Positions 9,424 to 20,506 of a stretch of 21,075 nt of DNA are shown one piece after another (the stretch's first letter is position 1; each line of letters starts with the position of its first letter). The notes under the pieces are model-generated. The model was not told the DNA's origin. It was given only the letters and a program-made list of their open reading frames with translations, and ran no database searches. Position numbers and translations under genes: made by a program. The DNA comes from Phaeoceros laevis. Taxonomy: Eukaryota > Anthocerotophyta > Anthocerotopsida > Notothyladales. The stretch covers positions 1 to 21,075 of the forward strand of contig JBNGIQ010007633.1 of the NCBI GenBank assembly GCA_049999765.1, written 5' to 3'.

Positions 9424-9770
9424 ATGCTTGTTTGTTCGCTCGCACGCCGTGACTTGGCAGCGGTAGCAGACGGAACGGTACGCGCAACTCGCTGCAGCAC
9501 CGAGCCACCGTAAGGCACGGTTGCCGGGTCCATGCGTAAGGCCGCTTTTGAGTTTTTTAGATTATTCACTCTTACCTCCATCAGGTACTGGTCGACTTAT
9601 CGGTCTTGGAGGAGCGCTTGAGGAAGCTTTTGTCGGAAAGCGTGCTAGCCGTAGCTCAGGATGACTTTCCCAGCAAGCATTTTTGCTGTGACGAACTCGA
9701 CTACATCCTGCGCACGCGTAAGGAGAAACAAGGGGCTGGATGTGTAACAAGGCTGTTGGTATTAGAGTAG
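9424..9770 (+). CDS. Possible two-exon gene of unknown function
   Basis: Exon 1 at 9424-9477 (18 codons from ATG) ends at ACG|GTACGC. Exon 2 at 9585-9770 starts after a good T-rich acceptor (cttacctccatcag) and ends at TAG. Both are phase 0, giving 79 residues. Exon 2 reads like protein: it starts VLVDLSVLEERLRKLLSESV, an amphipathic helix with Leu spacing. It continues with DDFPSKHFCCDELDYILRTR and ends in a basic stretch. I do not recognise the family. A second in-phase possibility is a donor at C|GTAAGG (9718/9719), which would extend the gene to the right. It could also be a gene fragment captured by a transposon. Confidence 0.3.
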
Positions 9771-9795
9771 TATGGGTTGTCTGCGGTGGAGCAGG

Positions 9796-9863
9796 AAGGA
9801 GCTCCTTGTTTGTCAGCTTGCTATGAGTCAAGGAGCTCGTTGTTTGTCAGCTTGCTATGAGTC
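9796..9863. repeat. 34-bp tandem duplication, two copies
   Basis: The units at 9796-9829 and 9830-9863 are adjacent and differ at one base (gctcc versus gctcg). Each contains aaggagct and then tttgtcagcttgctatgagt. Near identity points to a recent duplication. Confidence 0.95.
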
Positions 9864-10027
9864 TGTTCGAGGCCATGGACTCTTATCACTGAGTGTGACC
9901 AGCTGGGATTGTATTTGCAGTAGGACCGGGCAGAGGCCAGCAACGCTTGTGTCAGCAGCGAATAGAGAGAGTGGACGCGAAGCAGAGTGGGGTTCCACGG
10001 GTGGCATAGCAAGTGCAGTTGCTGGCG

Positions 10028-10093
10028 CTGGTCACTGAAGTGTGGTAGTGACAGGGAGAGCTGGTCACTAAAGTGTGGTAGTGACAGGGAGAG
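10028..10093. repeat. 33-bp tandem duplication, two copies
   Basis: The units at 10028-10060 and 10061-10093 are adjacent and differ at one base (gtcactgaag versus gtcactaaag). Each ends in agtgacagggagag. Confidence 0.95.
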
Positions 10094-10474
10094 CGTGAAT
10101 GGATGGAGAAATAAGCTGGTAGTCGGTCGCGCGATGGCAGGAACCGGATTGGTAATACGATGTGGATTGAGAGGATGGCGCTGCAAGGGAGGAGAAACAT
10201 TGATGGAGGGCAGAGAAGTCAAAAGGTTATCCGCTGTACCGGGTCGCGTATTTGGCCTGCGCCCATCGAAACTCATCCATATTAGAGCTCACAGGGGGGC
10301 TGAGGGCGCAGCCTCACAGCCGGGAAGGATGCAAGCCATGCCGCCACAAAGACAAACGCTAGCAAATCAACAGAGGAAAATTACACAAGGTGCCATTGCA
10401 AAATTCCAGGGTGCGGTGTCCACTGCCGACGATGCAAGAGTTCGTCACACAGTTGGAAAAACCGAACTGGATTC

Positions 10475-13400
10475 TCAAAGAGATGGTGAGTTTGAAACGC
10501 CTGCATGATCGTCCTGAAAACTAGCAACAGGCGAGTTACAAGCCAAAGTCCCAGCAGAGAGCCCATCACTGCCACCTAGATCTGCGTCTACCCTCAGTCG
10601 AGCATACCCTGGTGAGGAACAATGATTCAACTGTAAAACCGACGGAGTGCTTGGACCGGGCTGTTGAGCAGCATGATTTTCAGCACAAGAGCTCATTGAG
10701 GCTGAGAGATAACCTCCACAAGAGGTGCATAACAGAGGCCGGCCATGACCAGGAAAGCAATGTCGGGTCCGGGCTTCCAAGAGAGGCTGGAACCCGCCAC
10801 CTGCCTCCAAAGCAGTTCTTTGGTAATGCTTCACGAGTAGACCTGTTGAGAGCTCAGGCAGTACCCTCTCTGGGGCCTGGAAGCCCTCAGATAAGAAGTT
10901 CTCCGCTGGCGGGTCCTCAAAGCAGTCCAAGGGCGGGAACCTGTCGGGTTGGACTGACCCACAACCCAACTGGTATCTTAAACTCTGCCCAACAAATGGC
11001 TGCCGAAACTGAAATTCTGATTCAGAATTGCCATCGGCATTGGGCTTAGAAGAACCATTGACAAAGGACTGCCGCTGTGTGTGCTCTCGATGAGATTGCA
11101 TGCTGCTATGTGACAGCTCCTCAAAAGTACCTCGGGGGCCTGCCGGTTGTCCTGTCCTCCCAAAAACTCCACTGGCACAGTCCAACCTGTTGTCGAAGTC
11201 CAACCTGTTGTCGAATCCTCTTGTTGGCTTGGACCCATGAAGGTCCCCTTCCAGTTGTCTGGATGATTCTAATCGCTTCTCTCCACTACAAACTGGAAGA
11301 CAGCTCTGAGAGCCCTCCATGCCTTCAGAAGTTCCACGTGGTACTCCTAGTCCTCTAGACCCCGCCGCACGTTTCAATACACTCGTCTTCGAAATAAGAG
11401 CCGACACCTTTTGAGGGTTAGACTCTTGCAGGTCAGGTGAAAGTGATGTGTCCTCCTGGGTTCTTGTTGCACACTGAACAGGTAATGTTCGACCTACCCG
11501 CGTAGCTCTACTGCCACTAGTCTTCTGCTCACCATCTCTAGTTTCAGCAGGTCGGCAAGAATAACCCTTTCCGAGTGAGCTATCAGAAAGCCTATGAGGC
11601 CCACCTTGTTGACCACTGCCCACGCTGCCCTTAAGACTTGGTGACAGTGTCCTGCCAATAGCAAAGCCATCGCCGGTGGAGATGCAACCGCTGAACAATT
11701 CACTTGGTCCAGGCTCTTGTCCAGTTTCCTTTACATTCAACAAAATTGCATCAGGAGCAGACAGTGCGGCGCCTCTCAAACCTGTCCTCCAAATAAAGCC
11801 AGCCTAAGCTCTAGCCCAATGTAACTAGTTAAAACTTAATCCAAGGTATAACTACCAAGGAGGTGTTCTAAATGGAACCTACTCCCTGCCCATTTGCATT
11901 TGGGACTGAAGAATCAAACTCTATCAAGTTATCCCCTTTTGTGGCAAATGGCTCCATCAAAATCCCGACATCTTCACTATCCAGACTTTTAAAGGTGTGC
12001 AACTTCTCATGACATGATCTGTCAAACTTATTAGCAAACCCTGCAGACATAATTATGTGATGCTTTTTTTGAAGAGATTCGACCCTCCCACCTGAGATTC
12101 GGCAAGGAGCTACCTGCTCTGCATTTGCTGCTCTTGAACCCAAAGACGAATGCTGCTTTCTCACTAAACCTCCTGAAACCAAGTAATTCGGACTGCTGCT
12201 TAAAACAGTTTCAGGCTGCATAAACGTCTTGGGAACTGATTTTTTCATTGCACCCTGCACACGGGGCTGCTTTGGTTTTGAAGGCTTATTGACATCACGG
12301 CATGGTCGTCTTTTAGCTGCCAGGCGCTTCATAGGAATCTCCACACCTAACACACCAGTTACCGTTCCCGCTGCTGAGGTCCACTTCCAAATATCTCCAT
12401 CAAAGCTCATTTTGGAGGCTTTTCTGAAAACATGGCCGGATTTGCAAAGTTAGTTTTGCAAGCCTGGGGAAAAAGATAATTTAGCTGCAGCGCCAAACAA
12501 GCTGGCTAGACATGTGGAACACCTTGGTGCACAAAAAGTATTCAATGTACAACCAAGTGTACAAGAATATACCTTCAAAAAAATGCACTTTCACGTGCAA
12601 CATGCTACATACCTGAAGCGTTGCTCTACGAGATCAGTAGGCAAAGGTCGCATGCGATCCAACAAGCACAAATTGTTGGGAACAAACTTCAAATCAACTA
12701 GCTCCTCTATATTCTTTGTCAGAATCAGAGATGATACCAACATAGGAGGTTCTCCTTTGGTAAGCTCTCCAACCAAATACTCCAAGCCTGCACCACTTTC
12801 ATCTGCAATAGGAATTTGCTCCTGGTCAGCTATAGAGATACTAGTGTCAATATCCACTGTACTGTCACGGATTGCGCTACCAGCCTGCACTGCTTGCTCC
12901 AATTGTGCTGCGACCGACAGAATGCAAGTTCCGGTTAACCCACTATTCCCCATCAACAAATCATATTTGCTTCCAGGGTGCTGAATCAGGGTATCAACAG
13001 CAATAAAATGTTGAGATGGAGGCAGGCTAATGCTGCTATCCCGGTTTAGACTCAGCTGTGAAGTAGTCTTCTGGAGTAACTCGAAGGCCTCAAGAACAGC
13101 ACCAAAATGCCGCTGCAGCAAATACTCATTGTCAGGGAGCTGCTGCACAACTTCTAGTAGCTTTTTAGCATGCTCCTGCAACAAGAATAGTATCATGTCA
13201 AGGAGTGTAAGAATAACAACCGAGTTCAACTGGATAAAAAGAACATAATTTAGGAGGAATGTCTATACAAACCTCTGTGACCTTCAGCTGCACGTTGGTA
13301 CTAGTATTTTTTACATTGCTTGATTCACCATTTGCAGCAGAATTTTGTGCAAGGAGCTGCCGAAATCTTTCTCTACAGTGGACAGGATGCCGGTGTCGTC

Positions 13401-16400
13401 CCCGGTAAACACATCCATCTGGGACTCCAGCCAAAGCATCACTTACCAAAAGCCAATTACCGCCATACTCATGGAGTACAGCACATAGCACCGCATCCTC
13501 AGCAGCCATCCAGGGGTCAGCCACAGGGATCTGCTCTTGAGACTTCAGAAGATCTTTCTTCCTCTCCTTCTCAAGCATAACAAGAGGTCCTTTTCTTGCC
13601 GCCATGGCACCCAACTTGCTTTTAACCGAGCTCATGCTGGACCCATGATGTGATGCACCTAACAATACTACAGATTCTGAGTTCACATGCACAGGTAATA
13701 GCTCGTCACCAAGTTCTGCAAGCATCTTCTCATTGCTCATGCTGCTGATTTTCTTTTTGGACTTATTAACACCCAATCCGCGATCCTTAACTGCACTCTC
13801 CTTCCATAATTTCCGCTGCTCCACTTCCACAAGGAGTTCTTCTTCCAGCAACTTTGGAGCCTTTCGCTTCCGTTTGGAAGGGCTCCGGCTAGCTACCACA
13901 GACAAATCTGTCCGAGAGTCATCAAGATTTGTACCTTTCAGTGCGTCGTAGTCGCCAGGGGACAAGAAATGGTACATGGAGGACTGATCTCTGGAAAACC
14001 CATCATGCCTCAAGGACTTGAACTTAGCCTTCTTTAGCTTCCTGTCCTTGGATTTGTGCTTCACCTTAAAAATTTCAGCTCCAACAACTGTTGCTGCTGC
14101 TTCTTCTACAGCTCTGATCAGAGGAAGTAAGGAAACAACCAAAGGTCAGCAACATTCACAATGCGCAACAGCCTTCAGAAAACAGGTGCAGTCCAACATC
14201 CAGTCAAATGCAACATGCATGAACAAGGATTGCACCTGTCAGCATCATGCAGTTCCTCATCGATAGCCTCCCACTCCAGCCTTTGATTTTCCTAAATTGC
14301 AATGTACTCATTCAGCACTATGCAAAATCTTCTTCACAAGAGATGTAGATGAACCAGAAACCGGAAAAACCGTAATCACAATACCTGCTGCTGTGCTAGC
14401 ACTTCAACCTGCTGCCGGTAGGCTTCATTTGCGAAAGCAGTGTCCCAATCTATCAGCACAAGATTCGAACGATGGCAAATATCCCACTAATTCAATACTG
14501 TTGGGATGACAGTCAAGACGCCTAGGCTAACAAACAACGATAGCTTTTGTGATGGTTGAACAAAAAGTCGATCACACTGAAACCTTCAACCAGCCCACTG
14601 AAACAGCCATTTATCCCCATCTGAATACTTACTTTCATAGAATAATGGCTCATTATCCTCGTCTATCTCAGCTTCTTGCTCCTCTTTCAGCTTTTCAAGT
14701 TGATCAAGCTCCCATTCCTTCTCCTCAAATTCGACCTGTGACTCCAGGGTTGGTTTCTTGAGCGTCAAATCCCAAAATTCCAGGCATTGCATAGCGTAGC
14801 GTTCTATAGGTTGCAGCTGACCTTCAAATGACATACTCCCTCTCCCAGCGGCTGCAGCTGCAGCTGCCATTTCTCTAACATCTGCCAGCATATCCACGTC
14901 CTCTTCAAACTCACCTTGAACAACAGCCACCTCTACGTCTAAAGTTTCTTTGGGGACATGAAAAGCTGGCGTTCCATCAGAACCACCCTTCGTGAGCTGT
15001 GACACCAGACCTTCCCCAGTGTTTTTGCCCCCAGCACTCTCCTCGGGGCCATCTTCATCTTCAAAAATTCCAGCAAAACCCTCCTCTGTGAACTCCTGGT
15101 TCTCAGCATCCTTCTCTTGCTCAGCTCTTTTCATAGCCATATAATCTGCCTCGTCTTCTGCATTCCTTAGAGCAGCCTCTACATCAGCAGTTGACACCTC
15201 GAGCTCCATAGATGCATCTGATTTAACCTCATTAGCAACCGTTGACAATTCCGCATTGCCAACCATTGTTCCACATCTCAACCCAGAGAACAATTCCATC
15301 GGATTTAACTTCTTGAAAAAGTCAGTGTTATAGCTTCCACTTTGGATGACTAAATCATCCAATATTCGTTTCTGATTGGCCTTTTTAAGGATGTTTTCCT
15401 CTACAGTACTTTCACTCACCAACCTGTAAATATGAACTTCCCGAGTTTGGCCAATACGATGGCATCTATCTTGTGCTTGCAAGTCCATCGCAGGATTCCA
15501 GTCACTGTCATAAAATATCACCGTGTCTGCACCAACAAGGTTAATCCCAACTCCGCCACTGCGCGTTGAAAGAATGAAAAGGAAAATCTTTGGGTTAGTA
15601 TTGAATCGCTGCATCAGGATCTGTCTCTGCTCTGGTTTGGTAGTACCGTCCAATCTCAAGTATGTATACCCATAGAGATTGATGAAGCTCTCAAGAATGT
15701 CCAGCATCTTGGTCATTTGGGTGAAAATTAGTGCCCTATGGCCCTCGGACTTCAGGCGACGCAGCAAAACTGCCATTTCCTGAAGTTTCCCGCAGTCAAA
15801 CTGCAAAAGACGCCGATCAGGAAAGAAAAGCTGCCTCCGAATAAACACAGGCCGTAAGGGGATCAACAGTTGACTGATCTCATTGCATTGTTGCACTGTG
15901 GGATTCAATGTGAGAACCTTCTTCTTGCTGAACCACCCATAAGGAGGTGATGCTCGGGCAGCTGGAATGGCAAACACGAAGGCCTCAAGCAAGTCCAGTA
16001 ATGAACCCATCCTTGTCAGAGGCAGTTGCACAGCATCAGCAATCATAGATGAAAACTCTAAGTATCTATGTGCTTGACCTTTGACCTTGTGAACATGGTG
16101 AACTGGGTGCTCCAATACCAGCATCTGTCTCAATCGGTCACCATAAACAGGTAAAGCACTGCAGCGTAGCACATTTAAAGCTGCCAAAGCCTGCTCCTTG
16201 TCCTTTCGCTCCTGAGCCCTGTGTTTTTTAAACAAAGCCTGAATATCATCAATAAACCCTTCACATGCAACAGCTGGCTTTTGTGATTCCTGATACTGAT
16301 ACCAAGTGTCTTGCCCTGTGCTGGAAATTTCCTCTATCAGAGAAGCTGAGGTTGCAAGGCTCTTGATCTCCCCAGACTCCCAAGCAGACATCTCAGACTC

Positions 16401-19400
16401 CACAATCCCAGTCAAGATACTGAGGTTATGGACTTCGCCAGCAGATGAGAGAACTATCTGTAATTTTGAACAGGCCCTTGAGCTAAGACTTACATCTATA
16501 CCAGGCAAATCACAAGATGAGATTATTGGCCGACCTTCAAAGAGATCTGGGTGATTGCAGACTTTCCTCAACTGCATAAGAACATTAATAATCCCAAGAA
16601 AGTTACCACTTGCAAGTGTGGCCTGCGTGTCCGAGCTAGCCATGAAATCCTCATACAAATGCCTTTGTCTTTTGGAAAGCCTACAAAAGATGACATGTTC
16701 GTGCTTCATGGGCAGTTGTTTCTCAACATCCTGCTTCAATCTGCGCAAAAGAAATGGTCGAAGCACATTGTGTAATCGCTCCACGAGATCTTTGTTGACC
16801 TGCTCCTGTCCCTCTACCATACAAGAGATGGGATTGCTGAACCAATCACGAAATTGTTGGTGTGACTGGAAAACGTGTGGCATCAAAAAGTGCATTAGAG
16901 ACCATAGCTCCATGAGGTCATTTTGCAGTGGGGTCCCGGTCAAAAGTATTCTGCGCTTTGAGTTGAAATTCAAGAGTGTCTGCCACCTTTGTGATCGCCA
17001 GTTTTTTATCAGATGTGCTTCATCTAGGATAAGGTACTTCCATTTCTTCCGTTTAAAGGCTTTTGCGTCCTGAATGACCAGCCTGTAGGTAGTGATACAA
17101 ACATGGAACGAGTTAGGTTTGGACCAACCTTGCCGTTTCACCTTCCTTTCTCTTGCATTCCCGAAGTAAGTCATGATCTTAAAAGCAGGACACCACTTCA
17201 TGAACTCAGTTTCCCAATTTATCATCACACTGGTTGGTACCACAATAAGATGAGGGCCCCAGATACCTTTCTCACAGGCCAGCAGTGCAAGCAAAGAGAT
17301 AGTCATAATTGTCTTGCCCAGGCCCATCTCATCTGCCAAAATTCCGTTGAGCCGTTTCTCATACATTGTAACCAACCAGTCCAAACCAATGTGCTGGTAC
17401 TCCCGTAAGGAGTGCTTAAGAAGGAACGGTGCCACTGTACGAACTTTGGTAGTTGAAAATGTATACCCAGTTGGCTGGGCTGACTGGGCGGCAGCTGCAG
17501 CATCTACAAGAATATCCTGACCTGATTTTTCATCCAGACAGTCATGCTTGTTCTGCATCGCTCCATGACCAGCGACCTTTGGGGCAGACTGTAACAGCTG
17601 AGACTGTACACATATGCTAGAAGCCTTTGAGCAAAAATCTGACGGAAAAAGACACTCTGATTCCCTGCCTTCCACATGCATGTATGCACTCTCTGCTAGC
17701 AATGTGCGTTCCACAGTTGATGTGTTAACTTTTGCAGTTAAAGACCTTGTCCCCGTCTGCTCCATGCCTGCTTCCACAGACGACCTGAAGTCACCTAACT
17801 GTGCTTTCTGTCCTTCGCCATGAGAACTGCAGAAACGGGTATCTTCACATTGTATACCATTAGAGAATGTTGAGGTGAATAGATATTGACTTGACGATTG
17901 CATTGGTGACCTCTCTGGCACATCATCCAGGACAAGTGGCCCTCCTACTTCCATATTCATTTCAAAAGTTCCAGAGAAGCTGAAAAAATCTCCGGTGGCT
18001 TTGATTAGATCCTTCTGATCCTTATTCCCTGAGCAGCGATACTTGCTGGAAGTGTTTCCACCACCACCAGAGGGCTGACTTACCTCAAGACAACAATCTA
18101 AACCATCAAGGACAACTTCCAGCTTAGGTGGTGCAAACCCATCACTTTGGGCACCTCTATTGCTGTCCTTATCTACTATATGCCCAGGTTCCACAGAGAA
18201 ATTGACACCAGTGGATGGTGAGCTTGGGTCTTGATTTAATGTCTGGAACTCTTCCTCACAAGGACCAGGCTGTGTGTCTCCATGTGTCTCTCCAACTAAC
18301 TGAGGATTTCCAGTTTCCGTGCCTGCATTGGAATGAAATGGTGCGGCAGACATAAGCAGAGGAGACTTTGGTGCGGAAATCAAGCATGGATCTGCCAGGT
18401 TCTCTGCCAGCATGGTCGAGTACCTGCCAGAGAGCTGACTTGGTGAGGTGACTACTGAGTTACCGGTTGAACAGATGATCACCATCAACAGAGCTATACC
18501 AGCAAACTGAATATATTTTTAAGTACATCCTATTGCAGGTCTATCCAATCAAACGCCCCCCAGATTAACATCACATCATGCAGCACAAGGACTTGCACCT
18601 AAAAATAACAATACACAGCAACTATCTACCTCTCAGTTTGCCCGAGAAGAAAATCCAAATGTCTATCCAGCGCTCTCTTTTTCCTCTCTTCCACCTCCAA
18701 CTGGTGTTTGTATAAGACCTGGCCAAGAGACGACAACCCACACCAAATGAACAATATCAGGTCAAAGTTACCCCAAGAAAGCCAACGTGGATTTGGCCCT
18801 TCACCTTGGGCCAAAACTTACGAGCTTTTCAATCTTCATCCAGAACTTCTTCACATCTTTGGCGATCCCACTGGCAACCCTGCGTAGCCTTTGCCGTTCT
18901 TCCTGCCAGTGGTAGTACGATTTAATTTGAAAATCTCTAAAGACCAAATATAAAATCTCCAAGCCACAATGTCCTCGTATTGATCATGAACCAACCTTCA
19001 GTCGCTTCACACCCTTGGCTTCACAATCCACCTTACTTTTGCTCAACTTCAGAGCAACTTTCTTGGCTTGGGCAAACTTCCATTTCCTTTCTCTTTCAAA
19101 ATCCTGCCAAATTCCATTCACCATCGGAGATGGTTGTCGCCTGTCACGATCATTACTTGTCATTTTGCATCCAGCAAATTGCTATTCACAGCTTATACGG
19201 GCCTGGCATGTGCTGAATGCAACAGATGGTCACTAACGCATTTCCAAAACAGTCAAAATTGCAGCTAGCTGAGGGTTACGAAACAGATCCCTAGACCTAC
19301 CACACGATCGACCCTGTTGGACACAGTACTTAACTGACGTGCTGCAAATATATGTTTAAACGTGGGATATTAGGGGACGACCAACTCACCTTAGCTAGCC

Positions 19401-20319
19401 AAGCCATCTCTTCCAAAACAAAGTCCCAATGAGCCTTACATCGAGCTGGTTCCCTTCCCCGGGCTGGAAGCCTCTTGGAGGACTCTAGTGCCTGCAGCAT
19501 AGAATGTAAATGAGCTCATCTCATGCAGATGACGTAAATTACGAGCATTATGACCACGAAGTACACACCGCCATTATTTCCCCGGACCAGCATGGAGTGT
19601 ACAGGATACAAGCGGTTGACTTCCAAATGAGACAGAAGAACCCAAAGCATTGGAATTACAGGTATGCTGTGGCAAAGGGTTTTGAAAGGAAAAAGCACCT
19701 CAAACTTCTGCCAAATGGCGTCCGCATGGTTAAGAATGCGCTCCTGGTACTCGTAAGACTCCTGGACAAAGAGGCGTAACACAGCAGCTGGAGTAGCTGG
19801 CAGTTCCTGCGCCTGCAGCGCTTCTTTGAGATGCCATTGTTGCACTGGATCCACCCCCACCCTGACATCAGGAGCTGGCTCTTCCTGTTCCTCAACCTCG
19901 TCCTCAAAGTCCTCATGCTCCTCATGTCCTACCTTCACTTGTCCTGCACTCACTCCTATTCCCTCGGCCAAATCAGACCGCCCGTAAAAATTTCCTAGCC
20001 CCGTTAGTTGAGCAGCTTCCAAAGACGGGGCATGAGCTTCGGGTTCAAAATCCTCGACAGCCTCAGCATCGGCGGGAATCTCCTGCTGGCGCGTCTCCAG
20101 CTGCCCTTCCGCCTCTTGCGGCTGCTCCAGCCCTTGCTGCTGAACCTGCTCGTGCTGCTTCAGCAGCACCTTGGACCGCTCCAACATCTCCAGAGGCCGG
20201 GCTTGACCGTTTCTGGGGCTGACCGCGTGGAGTGGCGATACGCTGGAGTGATCGCTGGCGGCGGTGGCAGTGGCCGCCATGCCACGTTTGCGACGAGCGT
20301 AGCATTTAACCTTCTCCAT
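10475..20319 (-). CDS. PIE1: SWR1-type chromatin remodelling ATPase, PIE1 orthologue
   Basis: PIE1 is the ATPase of the plant SWR1 complex, which replaces H2A with H2A.Z in nucleosomes. My exon model, 5' to 3' on the minus strand, is 20319-19699, 19491-19390, 19103-18996, 18902-18822, 18718-18630, 18423-14633, 14449-14385, 14291-14236, 14113-13273, 13175-12613, 12423-11879 and 11781-10475 (stop TGA). The sum is 8169 bases, or 2722 residues, longer than the roughly 2050 of Arabidopsis PIE1. The start at 20319 has an excellent context, gccATGGag. Domains in order are an acidic, Gln-rich N-terminus, HSA (about 208-305), the SNF2 ATPase with GLGKT (K704) and DEAH (801-804), a long insertion between the lobes as in INO80/SWR1 enzymes, the helicase C lobe with CHRIGQ (about 1320), SANT (about 1836-1894) and a Ser-rich tail. 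The last intron is ambiguous: 11883/11803 also keeps frame. All ATPase motifs are intact, so the gene appears functional. Confidence 0.93.
11180..11215 (-). repeat. 18-bp tandem duplication inside PIE1 coding sequence
   Basis: Two identical 18-bp units (11180-11197 and 11198-11215) lie in the last PIE1 exon and add six residues in frame, so FDNRLD occurs twice in a row (about residues 2477-2488). The tail is poorly conserved in this family, so the change is probably neutral. Confidence 0.95.
13346..13521 (-). other. PIE1: SANT/Myb-like domain of PIE1
   Basis: The segment from DPWMAAEDAVLCAVLHEYGG through NWLLVSDALAGVPDG to YRGRHRHPVHCRERFRQLL has the spaced Trp residues of a SANT domain and matches the plant PIE1 SANT closely (YRGR-HPVHC-ER core). 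SANT domains in remodellers bind histone tails. The family-typical LKVTE ends the exon, and the following exon continues with EHAKKLLEVVQQLPDNEYLL, as expected for PIE1. That continuity fixes the intron at 13176-13272. Confidence 0.9.
14633..18423 (-). other. PIE1: Single 3.8-kb exon with the whole SNF2/helicase core of PIE1
   Basis: This exon is open for more than 1260 codons. It begins just after the conserved LLGQTER with YSTMLAENLADP. An acidic and Ser-rich linker follows, then YQHIGLDWLVTMYEKRLNGI, the Walker A DEMGLGKT, DEAH, LTGTPLQND and FLLRRLKQDVEKQLP. An insertion of about 240 residues follows HPDLFEG. The second lobe contains ALIFTQMTKMLDILE, RLDGTT, STRSGGVGINL and DRCHRIGQTREVHIYRL. 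The exon ends in an acidic stretch (EEEQEAEIDEDNEPLFYE type) at A|GTAAGT. Confidence 0.93.
18822..19491 (-). other. PIE1: HSA domain of PIE1, three short exons
   Basis: The HSA domain binds nuclear actin and actin-related proteins in SWR1/INO80 remodellers. It is spread over exons 2 to 4: KAHWDFVLEEMAWLAK (19491-19390), DFERERKWKFAQAKKVALKL (19103-18996) and EERQRLRRVASGIAKDVKKF then WMKIEKL (18902-18822). Exon 5 continues with VLYKHQLEVEERKKRALDRH and LDFLLGQTER. These blocks match plant PIE1 and animal SRCAP/Domino, and they define the splice sites clearly. Confidence 0.93.
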
Positions 20320-20470
20320 GGCGGAGGCTGGGGCCGAGACCGACACCGACACCGAAATGGGATTCGGTGAAGCTGCTGGCAGTGGCAGTGGCCTAGGGGT
20401 GCAGGCAGCTTCACACTTCACAGTTTTACATCCCTGTAATATTCCATGAATTTCATTTATTTTATTTTTT
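20320..20470 (-). promoter_or_regulatory. Probable PIE1 5' leader
   Basis: Between the TATA-like site and ATG 20319 the minus strand is rich in C and T near the ATG and carries a short hexamer run (cggtgt repeated, 20336-20355). The frame stays open upstream of the ATG, but that extension would run through the promoter and has the composition of a leader, so I do not treat it as protein. Confidence 0.45.
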
Positions 20471-20497
20471 TGGAGCTTGTTTTGCACTGCGCGTAGA

Positions 20498-20506
20498 GAT
20501 ATATAG
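20498..20506 (-). promoter_or_regulatory. TATA-like box for PIE1
   Basis: The minus strand reads ctatatatc in an otherwise mixed context, about 180 bases upstream of the PIE1 ATG. Transcription would start near 20470. Based on sequence alone. Confidence 0.4.

Larger units (their letters stand above)
9771..10474. other. Spacer between PIE1 and the plus-strand ORF
   Basis: This stretch should hold the PIE1 3' untranslated region (just left of 10474) and otherwise contains two short tandem duplications. A plus-strand open frame across 9987-10508 is made partly of those repeats and is not supported as a gene. I see no canonical AATAAA signal on the minus strand. Confidence 0.4.

Noticed and set aside
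4562-10475. PIE1 and the bromodomain exons as one fused gene
   Set aside because: The last PIE1 exon has a natural TGA at 10475, and I find no strong donor in the phase needed by the exon at 8786. A leader-like zone lies between them.
9987-10508. Plus-strand 173-codon frame
   Set aside because: Its first part is the translated 33-bp duplication and its end overlaps the PIE1 coding end on the other strand. The section near 10330-10484 looks slightly protein-like but has no supported partner exon.
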